Source: Bemisia tabaci (Eukaryota > Arthropoda > Insecta > Hemiptera > Aleyrodidae). From it: a stretch of DNA of 64,000 nt. The number at the start of each line of letters is the position of its first letter. The first letter of the stretch is position 1. Shown here one piece after another: positions 40,497 to 50,811 of this stretch. The position numbers and the translations under genes were made by a program. The notes beneath the pieces are model-generated. The model was not told the DNA's origin and did not search any database. It saw only the letters and a program-made list of their open reading frames with translations. The DNA lies in the NCBI RefSeq assembly GCF_918797505.1, contig NC_092801.1, positions 2,232,001 through 2,296,000 of the forward strand. The letters run 5' to 3'.

Positions 40497-40569
40497 CCAA
40501 TCATATGGAGGGATCGTATTGGTGGCAGTGGATGGTTGCAATGGACAAATGAGGTAAGTATTACACTAA
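40497..40569. mobile_element. Family I fragment
   Basis: GGAGGGATCGTATTGGTGGC followed by GGTTGCAATGGACAAATGAG matches the middle-right part of family I. Ends are missing. Confidence 0.6.
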
Positions 40570-40750
40570 CCAAATGTGATAGCCTGCAACAACCCACCAA
40601 CTTTTCAGCCGCATACCACCAACGGCCCGGAGTCATTTCACAGCAATTATAACAAAGTATTTTATCACCAGCATCCATTTATCCACACTGCCGTACAGGT
40701 TCTTCGCAAAATCCAGACGGAAAGATTTACCAAGCTTCTGTCCATCCGAC

Positions 40751-40955
40751 GCAAGAGTCCAGACTCTTAAAAACATCGACAAGAAAAAGTACTCTTAATT
40801 CAATCAGAATCTAGCTTGAATCAAGAACCAAACCTCTTAATTTAAGCGGATTTCCTTTTGATTCAAGCAAAAATCCGATTGAATCAAGAGTATTTTTTCT
40901 TGTCATTGTTTCCAAGAGTGTGGACTCTAGATACAATGTGTTTTTGTTTCCAATG
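40751..40955. mobile_element. MITE family A, copy A8 (left end lost)
   Basis: Begins inside the left arm at AGAGTCCAGACTCTT and ends TTGTTTCCAATG. The CACTGG and A-run on the left are missing. Confidence 0.8.
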
Positions 40956-41111
40956 AGTTTAAGCGCTTCACACTTTTGACTCCAACTTTAACAAGTTTGA
41001 CAAACTTCACTTATCGATACTCCAATGACACGAATATGATTGTTGTTTTCGGGGCATATCCACTTCTTGAAGTAAACAAGCATTGTTTGTAGTAATAGCA
41101 ATTCCTTTCAA

Positions 41112-41312
41112 TTAATAACTAGGAGACCGGGTTGATATCCCTGTGTGTTCTTTTGCTTTTTAAAATGTGAAAACACGAAATTTTGTGTAGGCTGATAAAA
41201 GGGAATGGCTGAAAAGCTTCCCTACAAATAAACTCTAAAATATGTAAGTAGCCAGATTCTTATCAATTCCTTGGTTAGCACAGGGATATTAACCCGGTCT
41301 CCTAGTTATTAA
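41112..41312. mobile_element. Inverted-repeat element N
   Basis: Ends TTAATAACTAGGAGACCGGG and CCCGGTCTCCTAGTTATTAA, 34-bp arms through TTGATATCCCTGTG. 201 bp. It directly abuts B3 on the right. Only one copy in the window. Confidence 0.8.
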
Positions 41313-41313
41313 C

Positions 41314-41574
41314 ATATCGACGGTGAAACTACCAGACCACGTAACTCGTTTGCGGTGTTTAAACATCTTCACTCACATTTTATTTTTTTGAAGGAGATCA
41401 AATCAATATAATTCCTTACAATTTTCACAAATTTTTCTCCGCACAAAGAGGAAAAATCACGGAAGTTTTCACGAATTGACATTGAACAGTTTTCTATCTA
41501 AAAAATAAAGTATGACAGGAAATTTGCGACGTCGCAAACCGAGATACGTGGTTTGGTAGTTTCACCGTCGATAT
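41314..41574. mobile_element. MITE family B, copy B3 (complete)
   Basis: 261 bp with the best family-B ends, ATATCGACGGTGAAACTACC and GGTAGTTTCACCGTCGATAT. TTGCGGTGTTTAAAC and TTGCGACGTCGCAAACC mark the two arms. Confidence 0.85.
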
Positions 41575-42063
41575 CCACTTGTTTGACGCCACAAAACTGA
41601 GTGGTTACAGTCAAACATCTTAAGCGCTTCGGCCTGCGGGAAAAGATGCATCCAAGCACCACTGCAAAGCTTAAACATTGTTCCTGAAAATGATGTGTCA
41701 ATGGCTTAAGCGTTTCGCTCCGCTCCGAGCCGCTTGTGAGCAATGCACACTTGTACTTGTACACGTAGAGCGGCGAGTTGCGCCGCTTAACCTCGACTGC
41801 ATTTCCATAAACCTGGGCGAAGCGTGGCGGCCGCCGTCGCGTCGCGTCGCGGCGAGGCAAAGGACAGAGGTGAGAAAAGGGGAATAGAGACGTGGACTGG
41901 TCACATAGACGTATTTATTCTTATTTTGACACGGGGATAAACGGGGCCCGGTCTAAGCCGAGAGCGCGGTCCCCCGCCACAGAACTCGCGTTTTTCACGT
42001 CGCTCACCGCCTTGTAGTCACACCATCGCCGCCAGATTTTCATCACCAGCCTCATTGTTGAAA
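41575..42063. other. CpG-rich island, no gene recognised
   Basis: About 41690-42020 is GC-rich with GGCGGCCGCCGTCGCGTCGC. Frames on both strands lack domains. Confidence 0.35.
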
Positions 42064-42901
42064 TTGAATCAGTGAGTTCGAAAACACACCAACTCGGGTT
42101 TTTTTTCGATTTTCACTTTTTTACGGTCAACTTGTCTGGTACGGTCATGTCAATAGGATGACGGAAGAGAGGCTGCCAAAAAAGAAGCTTGATTGGGTTC
42201 CTCCTGGGAGGAGACGTAGGGGACGCCCAGTGAGAGGTTGGCGACAGGGGGTGTTGAATGAGAAAAGAGATTGTCAACTCCCTGATGACCTGTGGGAAGA
42301 TCGAGCTTTGTGGCGATTAGGCGTCGTAAAGCGCCAAAGAGCGCTGTGAAAGCGACTCATATATATATACTTTTTTACGGTTTAGTAACACTTATGGATA
42401 GAAGCATCTGCACGCAAAAGGAAATTTCGAAATTGCGATCGCAAGTGCTCGAAACAGCGACGGGAAAAGGGAATAATCGAAGTATTTCATTGGAAATACC
42501 AATTTTTGGCCATTTCAAGGAAAACGGGTGACCATCCGATTTTCCGGTTTTCTTTTTTCGGTTCAGTATACCTTGTACCAACAAGTTATGTAAATATTCA
42601 AGCGTTGTTCAGGTCGACAAATATTAATTTTTCAGAGCAGACTATGAAAAATCAGTATCTCAAAGTCGGTGGGAATGAAAACACACCAACTCGGAATTTT
42701 TTAAACGCATTATTCTCTGTCATCAAACATGGTGTATCGATATCAACTTGGTGCTTTACAAAGTCTCTAAGTACTTGTCCTTTGGCACCAAAGAGGTTTT
42801 TCTGAAACTAAGTTCTTCGCCCGCTGCGCAGTTCTAGCTGTTTCCTGAACGTTTTTTTTTCCGAGTTGGGAGTTGGTGCGTTTTCGAACTCACTAATTCA
42901 A
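42064..42901. mobile_element. Family O long copy O2, enclosing a LINE fragment
   Basis: Outer ends TTGAATCAGTGAGTTCGAAA and TTCGAACTCACTAATTCAA match O1; CACACCAACTCGG motifs lie inside at 42086 and 42681. At 838 bp it is over three times longer than O1. The extra length includes a LINE coding relic and unrelated DNA. Confidence 0.65.
42129..42350 (+). pseudogene. C-terminal fragment of a LINE retrotransposon protein
   Basis: Encodes WYGHVNRMTEERLPKKKLDW followed by PGRRRRGRP, a Trp-rich helix and WRLGVVKRQRAL before a TGA. The order WYGHV, RLPKK, GRRxRGRP and a closing WRxGV is a common C-terminal tail of reverse-transcriptase ORFs in non-LTR retrotransposons of insects, lying after the polymerase domain. 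About 70 codons; the polymerase itself is absent. GAGCTTTGTGGCG and an AT-repeat follow the stop. Confidence 0.75.
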
Positions 42902-43668
42902 TTGTGTGTTCGTCGGGTGGACATTGATGACATAGGTTAAATGGCAAAGCGTGATTGGTCGGCTATGTCTTATGGCTGCTTTGTCCGGTGAAATGGACGA
43001 CATACCGTCAGATACAATTTTCAACGGATTCAACCAACAATTTCTGAGTGAAAAATTAAAATGGCCGCGGAAATCTTGTAACATCGCATGGCGCTTGTGG
43101 TACTCGGGCCGGAAGGGGACGACTTACATGTTATCCTCGCAAACTGCATTTTTATCAGTGGTATCTTAGATATTTCTAACTGAAAATTTTACCGGTTTTT
43201 ACTTCGGATCTCGTGCTAAAATCGGAAAAATGTTGGAAAATAACTACAAAGGTGCATTTTTGTAAAAAAAATGAATTATTTCAGTTGATTTTGCAACCTT
43301 GGAATGGATTTACGTTCATTTCCTCCGAAAAACGCCAAAATTAGCAAAAATAGACGTGTCGAAATCCGTTGTTTACCAGACGAAGGAACGTAATTCAATT
43401 CCAAGATTGCTGAGTCGACTCGAACAATTTACTTTTAACGAGAATATATCTTGTAAATTTGTGAATAATTTTAATCGTTGTATTCATAATAACTGAAAAT
43501 ACCTCGATAGCTATTTTGCATCAAACGCCGTTTTTAAGTTTGCAGTCTGAATTGACTTCAATTTTAACTTACGGAATTTTTGTTTCAATTGTTTCGGGTG
43601 CAAATATCAGTATCCTCGGAAAAGTCTTCATTCCCGAAATACATTCACAGCAATGCGCATTATTCAAA
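42902..43668. other. Unassigned DNA
   Basis: No gene or shared repeat recognised. Confidence 0.3.
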
Positions 43669-43903
43669 CACTGGGAAAAAAAACACATTGGATCTACAGT
43701 CCAGACTCTTAAAAACATCGACAAGAAAAAGTACTCTTGATTCAATCGGAATCTAGCTTAAATTAAGAACCAAGCCTCTTAATTTAAGCGGATTTCGTTT
43801 CGATTCAAGCAAAAATCCGATTGAATCAAGAGTATTTTTTCATTTTTTCTTGTCAATGTTTTCAAGAGTCTGGACTCTAGATCCAATGTATTTTTTTCCA
43901 GTG
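43669..43903. mobile_element. MITE family A, copy A9
   Basis: CACTGGGAAAAAAAACACAT to TTTTTTTCCAGTG, 235 bp, flanked by AA on both sides (43667-43668 and 43904-43905). TTTTTTCATTTTTTCTTGTC shows a small duplication in the right arm. Confidence 0.9.
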
Positions 43904-44424
43904 AAGTTCGGCAACAAGGCTGCATACGGTGTCAGTCGCACGTCCTCACGGAGGCCACGATCGCTTGTCTATGGTAATGATAACAAATTAGTTTGGAGGA
44001 TCGGAGGTAACCAATCGACATAAGTCCACGGCATCGTTGCCGCTTTTCTCTTGAATGTGTTTCGTTTTCGCCCTTCAAAGCCTAATGAAGGAAAATATTC
44101 CAACAGCAGAGGTGGAATCCATAGCAAAAGAGTTTGAAGTTGTTTAGCTTAATCTAAACTTAAGCGCTACGTAATTTCGTTATCGTATACGTAGTACTGT
44201 AGTGCGATATAGACATTTTGATACTGCAAAACTTGACTACAATTACTATTTTTGGTTTTACACCTAGAAGATGCGCGAGTGAAGTTCGAACGGCCGCACG
44301 TAGTTGAAGAAGCGATACAGTAGCTATGGAATCCTACCTCATCAAAAGTCTTTTTTGTTCCAGGCTATGCTGAAAATTGAGAGAAGCTGAGATGCTGAGA
44401 AGTTCGCTCACCAAATGAGCGAAA
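43904..44424. other. Unassigned DNA with short coding-like scraps
   Basis: A short frame near 44083-44145 (MKENIPTAEVESIAKEFEVV) looks protein-like but stops at once. It may belong with the next tract. Confidence 0.25.
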
Positions 44425-44664
44425 TTGCATGAACCTCCTGAAATACATCAACTTGGTAAGCGATTAAAAGATTTAATGAAAACGTGTCTTGGAATAAAAA
44501 GCGCTGATGCTATTTTCATCCGAAGAAAAAAAGCGTTTGACTCCATAATAAAAGGATACGAACAAAATCAAATTGAAGAGGGAAAAATACTTCACATGAA
44601 AATTGCAGATGATCTCAGTGGGTTTGATTTCACCGAAGTAGGTGTTGATGTCCCACGATCATAA
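44425..44664 (+). pseudogene. Coding relic, product unknown
   Basis: A frame of 79 codons, Lys/Ile/Asp-rich (KRLKDLMKTCLGIKSADAIF, then RRKKAFDSIIKGYEQNQIEE). It looks like genuine protein sequence with helices, but has no recognised domain and no clear splice context. Confidence 0.3.
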
Positions 44665-45040
44665 TTTCAGGCATCATAACATCAATCAAAAATCTCATCA
44701 AAGGTGTCCGAAAGCAATAACGAGCAATAACAAATTTGCATCTTTTCAATTTCTAAATAAGCTGCCAAATAAACTAAAATTTCAGTTTAGGGACACTGGT
44801 TTTGCATCATTCATGCTGGAGCTAAAACAGCTCCTACTTCGTGAAGCTTTCGATAGTGTTGATGTGCTGTTTCAAAAAAAAATATGCTTTATGCTAATTT
44901 GTTGTTTTTTTTATTCTCATTTTCATTTGTTATTTCATTATTCGTTGTTGACCTGTATATGTATAATGACTGCAATTGCAATTTCTGTGTACGAGACTTT
45001 AAAAATTAAATAAATAAAATAAAAAATAAACTGGCAACGA
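44660..45040 (+). pseudogene. LINE retrotransposon 3' fragment
   Basis: In the frame open at 44642-45013, residues FLNKLPNKLKFQF and the following ELKQLLLREAFDSVD match the closing pattern of many insect LINE reverse-transcriptase ORFs (FNxLPxxIK, then a leucine-rich helix and F-Y/D-S-V). The A-rich tail AATAAATAAAATAAAAAATA follows at about 45008-45028. The polymerase domain is missing. Confidence 0.55.
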
Positions 45041-45335
45041 TGAAATGGTTGACTACACGCATGTTTACATAAGCTCGAATGTAACATCTTACTCGAAAAT
45101 GCTCGAGCTCATGAAAAAGTAGACGATTCAGAGAGCGTGGAGGGTTTGGCAAATTTGGTTTTATCCGATTAGCTAGCGTTCAATTTGGCCGGGATTAGAT
45201 ATCCAATCACGCCTCCGGAGGGAAAAGCAAAAATAAGGGAAGGCCTCGTCAAATTTTACAAATTGCAGGCCCTACTCCCTGCTGTGGGGCAGAATAACTG
45301 AGAATAACTAACTGTAAAGAGTCAGAAACCAGAAA
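45041..45335. other. Unassigned DNA
   Basis: No gene recognised between the LINE tail and the zinc-finger pseudogene. Confidence 0.3.
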
Positions 45336-46198
45336 TTAGGTAAAGGAAAAATCAAAATTCAAGGCGTGCCTGATTTGGTAATGAGTGATGGTTAAGTGAA
45401 ATCTTAAATTGTTCTTGTTTGAGAATACTATTTTGCAAATTTTGCACTTAATTTCTGCGGGTAGAGTGTGGGTCTTCCTGTGGTTGACCAAGTCAGAAGG
45501 AGTTTCAAAGCCATGTCCACAGACGTTACAGACAAAGTCTGATTTCTTGGCGTCCTTGGCGTGCGTTTTTTTGTGGTTGATTAAGGCGGAGAGCGTTTGA
45601 AACCGTCTTCCGCAATCTCAACAAATAAAAGCTTGTAGTGTAGCCATTGGAGTAGAGTCCGAAGCCTTTGGTTGGCGTACGCATGAGGCTAATTTCCTCT
45701 TTCCGCTCGGTCTTGCAGCATGTCCGTGCTTCAGGCGCATGTGCATTTTCATATATGCGAAGCTTGAGAACACGCGGTAACAAATTTTGCACTTGTTCTC
45801 ATGCTTGTGCTTTTTACGCATGTGGCTTTTCAGAAAAGCAACTTTAGCAAAAACACGATGACACCGAGAGCACTTTGTTTCTCCGCTGTGAACTTTCACA
45901 TGAGACACCAGATTACTCCGGTTCTTGAAAGTTCTGTTGCAGTCATTGCAAGTCAAGAGTTGCCCTCGGGAGCTTTTGCCAAAGCTCTTTGCTTCCGACA
46001 TCCAAGGATCAGTTCCACAGGATCCTCGCAAACTGTTTCCGCATGCTCCTCGGAAACTTTCTTCGTACGATCCTCGGGAACTTTCTCGGCATGGTCCTCA
46101 GAATTTGCCTCTGCATACTCCTCAAAATCGATCTCCGATTGGTCCTCAGAAACTGCCTCCGCAGGGTCTTCAGAGGCTCTCATTTCTACTTTATTCAA
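45336..46198 (-). pseudogene. C2H2 zinc-finger gene, decayed
   Basis: Minus-strand coding DNA for a DNA-binding C2H2 protein. An N-terminal acidic segment (ATG at about 46198) has a loose SEDxAE repeat about six times over. A frame change near 46000 joins it to the finger region. Six fingers follow: CNDCNRTF...HVKVH, CSRCHRVF...HMRKKH, CKICYRVF...HMRLKH, then after a linker C-stop-DCGRRF...HKKTH, CNVCGHGF...HRKTH and CKICKIVF...HLTITH, ending at a TAA at 45336-45338. The fourth finger carries a TGA between its two cysteines (about 45615-45617). One frameshift and one stop indicate a pseudogene, though a sequencing error cannot be excluded. Intronless here, so it may be retroposed or a single-exon gene. 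No named orthologue is evident. Confidence 0.75.
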
Positions 46199-46403
46199 TG
46201 AAAAAATGAAATAAAAAGTAAAAAAACAATAACATGTCGCGCTTTGCCCGACACAAGCTTAGGCTTAGTGGGCAATACCCATCCGTCTAATTTATTTTAT
46301 TTTATTTATTTTTTTTCGCTTTTCCTGTACTATTATTTATGGTTACTATTTTAGTTTATGTATGAATAACTTTTACCATTACTTTATTGTTTGTATTCTC
46401 TAG
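46199..46403. other. Unassigned AT-rich DNA
   Basis: Contains TTTATTTTATTTTATTTATT near 46292, possibly the A-rich tail of a minus-strand retroposon. No body recognised. Confidence 0.3.
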
Positions 46404-47180
46404 TTGGAGCAGATGGAGAAAAAACCCAATTATTATTATTTTCAAGCAAAAATTAGAACTTTTGACAGTCTTCTGTCGATCATATTTTCATGTAAGACTA
46501 CCCACACCACGTCAAACGAAGGAGTATCGAATCTGCAGAAAATAAAAGGAACTTTTACAATAATAAGTGATGGTAGGACTCACCTACTCCCTCCTATCTT
46601 TTAATTGTTTTCAATGATAAGAAATTTCCTCGTGTAAACAAGAAGCACGTAGTCATCTTGTGTAGGCAGGTAACTAATTATACTTTGGAAGTTTCTAAAC
46701 TGGGATACCATTGAAAACCTTGAGGCAGATTTTCCGTCTGGATTGGATGGAGCAGAACTTGAAGTATTTCGTGAGGCAAAAAGCGGAAAGAGGAAACTAC
46801 CTTCATTGCTAAATTCAGGGTTGCCAGCCAAATTATTTTTTTCCATTCCCTGACTTTTCCCTGACTTTCCAATATTTTTCCCTGACTTTTAAGTATGGAT
46901 CTGACCATCCTCCGCAATCGAACGCAGTAGTCAGTTGATCCCGCAACGCGAGCCCGAGACCGCCCGCGCCTAATTCCACGAAAAATTACAAAAATCCCTG
47001 ACCAACACCGAAATTCCCTGACTTTCCCTGACTTTTTCCGGTTTTCCAGGTCGCTGGCAACCCTGTAATTTCCTCAACACTATTATTGACGACAGATGTG
47101 TGGGAGTATTCCCCTTAAAAGTCACAACTTTTGAATGCCTTGTTTTATCATTCGGACCTGGCAACAGGAAGAGTGAGCGG
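46404..47180 (+). pseudogene. Coding relic split by an inserted MITE (V)
   Basis: Three protein-like tracts lie in order on the plus strand: 46404-46604 (QAKIRTFDSLLSIIFS), then 46680-46815 in another frame (WDTIENLEADFPSGLDGAEL), interrupted by element V, then 47068-47180 (FLNTIIDDRCVGVFPLKVTT). Ignoring V, the last two join with sensible protein sequence. I do not recognise the family. Frame changes and a stop at 46602-46604 suggest decay. Confidence 0.35.
46816..47065. mobile_element. MITE V (CAGGGTTGCCAGC ends)
   Basis: Ends CAGGGTTGCCAGCC and CGCTGGCAACCCTG; the interior has tandem TTCCCTGACTTTTCCCTGAC-like motifs. 250 bp, inserted into the coding relic. A decayed AATT/TAATT flanking repeat is possible. 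Confidence 0.75.
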
Positions 47181-47191
47181 TTGCACACAAC

Positions 47192-47315
47192 TCGTCGCCC
47201 GGCTGATAAAGGAGCGTAACTATACCGCGCGATGAGCCCGGAAAAGCATTAAATTTCATGGACGACGGAGCTCGTTGCTAAGTGCAGTTACGCCCTTATG
47301 TAAGAAGGCGACGAA
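47192..47315. mobile_element. Short inverted-repeat element family P, copy P2
   Basis: CGTCGCCCGGCTGATAAAGG then AGCGTAACTA, ending GAAGGCGACGA. Matches P1 in order and length; about 124 bp. Confidence 0.6.
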
Positions 47316-47460
47316 CTGGAACCAGTTTCACTCTGTCAGCCGCGGCTCTCCATCATAACTCGTTCTTAAGATGAGAGGAATCGAACACGCGTTCTGCTCT
47401 TTCAACACCTAAGGATTCCCTCCTTTAATAATATACAAACATACATATACATATACATAT

Positions 47461-47604
47461 GTAAACACGTGTAGAAGAGGACTTAACTCGTGTTCCAAGT
47501 CATTATGTGTAAACACGTGTAGAAGAGGACTTAACTCGTGTTCCAAGTCATTATATGTAAACACGTGTAGGAGAGGACTTAAATCGTGTTCCAGATCATC
47601 AAAA
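47461..47604. repeat. Three 48-bp tandem repeats
   Basis: GTAAACACGTGTAGAAGAGG starts at 47461, 47509 and 47557; period exactly 48. A fourth, more diverged copy (TGTAAGCACATGTAGAAGAC) stands alone at about 48788-48832, on the far side of the P-like transposase relic. The period is a multiple of three, so the minus strand reads as a 16-residue peptide repeat, but no gene context supports coding. Confidence 0.9.
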
Positions 47605-47734
47605 CGATAGAGGTGCTTGAAAAGCTTATATACCATCCTCAGTTTCGTCTTCTTCCAATAGTGATACTTTCCTTTTGGCAGGATAGATATAATTAGGAGA
47701 AATTTAGGATATACTTTTTTTAAATTTTTTAATG

Positions 47735-48022
47735 AGTTAAATGTTTTGGAGAGAGCCCTCTATTTCAATAAATTCTGTTCCTTTTCCTCTTAATTTTAGT
47801 TATTCATTCATACTTTGTTTTTCCTCTGCATCTGCAATTTCACTTTTTGGAGAGAATATTCGCTAAGCTCATCACTTTTTTCAACGCCTTGGAAAGAGCC
47901 CTCCACTCCAATTAATTCTGCTTACTTTCCTCTTAATTTAACAATTAATTAAGTTACCACTTGTTATAGTTATTCACTCATACTTCGTTTTTCTTCTGCA
48001 TCTAAAATTTCACTCTTTTTTT
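47735..48022. repeat. Diverged tandem duplication of about 150 bp
   Basis: Segments at 47742 and 47888 share AGAGCCCTC, AATTCTG, TTTCCTCTTAATTT, TTATTCA, CATACTTTGTTTTTCCTCTG-like and ATTTCACTTTTT motifs in order. AT-rich and poorly conserved. Confidence 0.5.
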
Positions 48023-48269
48023 TGTTTTTTTTTGTTTTTGTCGTAAATTTTTCTCTTTCTATTGAGCCTTAAAAATATTATTTTTTTGTTCTGTCAGGCT
48101 ATGCCAACCATTGTTTAGTTATTTTCTTGTTGTTTATCTTATTTGGTTTAGTAACATATACCACACAAGCTCACTTTAGCATATGGAGCTGTTTTATTTA
48201 ATATTGTAAATTTGAATTTTTGAAATAGATAAATCTTGAAAATCTTGAAATCTTGATAGCGATAGTGGC

Positions 48270-48788
48270 TTCGGAGCCACTCCATGTTCCGATACAAATG
48301 TTGTGATGCTGCAACGCAGACAGAGGAATCTCTTTCTTCAAACACTCCCAGGAAGAAACAATTGAGACAAGAAAATGTAATAAATAGACGTCGAATAAAA
48401 TAAAGAAACAAGAAAATTCTCAAACTGGCCAAAAAAGTAGAAAACACTCTAGCCCAGTTCGATTATCTGTGCGATAAGTTTCTTCCTAAACCTTTTTCTG
48501 CATTGGTCCAAGAGCAAGCACGGCTTTTCAGGCGGGACGATCAGGAACCAAAGGACAAAAAAGCAGAAGGCCGCAGGTATTCTATGCAATTAAAAAGTTG
48601 GCACTGGCAACCTTATATATGAGTCCAAAAGCATATAAACTTTTAAAGCGAATCATGACTTTGCCTTCGGCCTGCTGTCTGCGCAGGATGACACAGAAAT
48701 GGGAAATCAAGCCAGGTTTTCACGATAACATTTTTGCTGTCTTTAAAACAAAAGTTGCTGCCATGGCATTCCCTCCTTTCATGTACAT
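48270..48788 (+). pseudogene. P-element/THAP9-like transposase relic
   Basis: Plus-strand frames give a coiled, basic segment (RKKQLRQENVINRRRIK, then KKILKLAKKVENTLAQFDYL), followed by QEQARLFRRDD and GRRYS, and in a second frame YMSPKAYKLLKRIMTLPSAC then KWEIKPGFHDNIFAVFKTKV. The order (coiled coil, then YxSPKAYxLLRxxxxLPS, then IxPGFxxxxF) is the region after the THAP domain in P-element and THAP9-type transposases. The THAP zinc finger and the catalytic domain are missing, and stops and a frameshift are present. A diverged 48-bp repeat copy sits at the end. Confidence 0.7.
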
Positions 48789-48832
48789 GTAAGCACATGT
48801 AGAAGACGACTTAACTCGTGTTCGAGTCATCA

Positions 48833-49339
48833 GGAAAAAATTGTGGTCCAGCTTTATCTCCAGATGGCGAAGCACATAAAGCCTGGGCACCCGTTATCCT
48901 GCCGCACCGAGGGAACGCGATTTTGCGGCATGCTGTCTTGTGTAAAATTTAAAATGAGGTGGGCTACCTGGGGTGTAGCCCAGAACAGGGCATAAACAAA
49001 ATAATAATAATTCTTCAGTAGTCCACGACATAACTTTTTCATATAATTTTTTAACCCTTTGATCTAGGAAAACACAAGAGTACCTCAGGAAGCTGTGGTC
49101 AAATATTGGAAATGGGCCTTGCTCGTTATGGGAGCCACTACGACTATTTTTGCAGTAGATTTGGGCCTGAGGCTGTTGCATTTTTTGTGAACAACTCTAT
49201 TCGTCAGTTCTTTTTCAATACGAATGAAGTCTATTAAAAATATGTCTGCTTAATTTACCAGCCCTATAAATTTCAAAATGAACCAATTTTAAAATGTCAA
49301 TGCCTCCCTTGAAAAAAAAACCCGATTTGTCAATTTTTA
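48833..49339. other. Unassigned DNA
   Basis: GGGCTACCTGGGGTGTAGCCC near 48960 is a short perfect-stem hairpin. No gene recognised. Confidence 0.35.
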
Positions 49340-49745
49340 GGATAAATTTTGATTAAATATCAATTTTCTCTCGTGTTTCAATTTTTAATAGAATATTAAT
49401 TTACGGAATTCCTCTAAACTTTTTGTGTTTCAGTCATGGAAACTTCGCATGTAATTTCAAGTTTCTATGGTTAAAAATAATTGTGATTCAATATAATTTG
49501 TCTCCAGTGTTTCAACTTTTAATAGAGAACTGAGCCACTCAACTATTAAAATTGATGTGAATTTACCCTTGAACCATGATGAGCATATGACCATAATTTT
49601 AAGCTTCAGTGGTTGTAAATTGTAATGAAATGTGCATTTTCTCACGTGTTTCAGTTTTTAAAAGAGAACTGAACTACTCAAGTATTGAGCCTTATGTGAA
49701 TTTCTCCTTGAATCATAGTGAACACACGCCAAAAATTCAAATTTC
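49340..49745. repeat. Degenerate tandem repeats of about 140 bp
   Basis: Three diverged units share GTGTTTCA(A/G)TTTTTAA(T/A)AGA and AACTGARCYACTCAA motifs, at about 49362, 49508 and 49645. AT-rich. Confidence 0.6.
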
Positions 49746-49845
49746 AAAGGTTGCTTGGTGAACTGATTAAAATCTAAATCATCAGAGAATACTACGCTGA
49801 TTCAGGTTACATCCGTCCAATTTTACTCTGATGGCTAAAGTTCGA

Positions 49846-50048
49846 AACCACATATCTCCACTGCGGTGTTTCTAAATGTTCACTTCCATTTTATTTCTTT
49901 AAGGCAAAACAAGACAACTACAGTGCTGATGAAAGAGGAAAATCAAGGAAGGTTTTGATGAATTACGTCTACTAGTTTTTCGAGGAAATCATCGGTATGA
50001 CAGAAAGGCTGCGACGTCGTAAACGGAGATACATGGTTTTGTGCTTTG
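49846..50048. mobile_element. MITE family B, copy B4 (ends decayed)
   Basis: Internal landmarks of family B in order: CGAAACCACATATCTC, GCGGTGTTTCTAAATG, GGTATGACAGAAAGG, CTGCGACGTCGTAAACG and ATACATGGTTTTGTG. The outermost bases are not preserved. Element F4 follows directly. Confidence 0.7.
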
Positions 50049-50057
50049 GTATATTTG

Positions 50058-50441
50058 CAGTGGCGTGGCGTGACTATATCCGGTAGGCGTTCGGTAGGAG
50101 TGTTAACTTTAGGGGGGGGGGGGTCAGAAAGGTTCACTCCCCTTCCTTAAAGGGGGGTTCGGGGGGCCTCCCCCGGAAACTTTTTAAAAAATGAAGCCGC
50201 AAGAACACGATTTTAACCCTTTCTGGTGAAAATTGTGCCGGTAAATTGTCATTGAAATTTTGTTCTTTTTACCGATTGGTTTCCTGTAATTTATTTTGGA
50301 TACTTATTTGCGATCTACTATTCTGTATTCCTCGAGTTATTATATATTGCTTCCCACATTCTTAGCCATAATTTATTAATTGTTTCAAAATATTTTAGGG
50401 TGTTCGACGAACACTGCGAACCTATGGACGCCACGCCACTG
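50058..50441. mobile_element. Element family F, long copy F4, 8-bp duplication
   Basis: Ends CAGTGGCGTGGCGTG and ACGCCACGCCACTG; flanked by TATATTTG on both sides (50050-50057 and 50442-50449). 384 bp, longer than F1-F3, with G-runs at 50114-50124 and an interior not shared with them. The 8-bp duplication and CAGTGGCG ends favour a hAT-type origin. Confidence 0.8.
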
Positions 50442-50449
50442 TATATTTG

Positions 50450-50811
50450 ACCTAAATCTCAGACTTTCCTATGTTCATTCCCGCTTCGGAAAGCTTCAAT
50501 ATGAAGAATACAGGTCATTCATTCGGGCTCTCCCATGAAAAATAACACATTCACCGTGCCTGACGCCCCGTTTCCAGCGGAGTATTTTGCCAGGCACCGA
50601 TGACAGCTGACAGCTGAAGCATCTTCGAATCGATTCGCCACCGTCCGAGAACCCACCAATCATAGCCCGATGATGGCCGTGCATAACCGCAACAAAAGGT
50701 CAACTTTCCGGGCCCATCCATCTACTCCCACACTGGACGATGCGACATGGCCCCAGAGACGAACCCCCGAAAAAAGGGTTTTCAGAATCGCGAAACCCCA
50801 GCCCAGTCTAT
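50450..50811. other. Unassigned DNA
   Basis: Moderately GC-rich near 50540-50790; frames on both strands lack domains. Confidence 0.3.

Noticed and set aside
45612..45620. TGA within a zinc finger as a possible selenocysteine codon
   Set aside because: The codon lies between the two cysteines of the finger and there is a separate frame change upstream, so decay or sequence error is simpler; no SECIS-like element was looked for successfully.
47461..47604. CRISPR-like array
   Set aside because: Only three units, tandem without unique spacers, in an evidently eukaryotic context.
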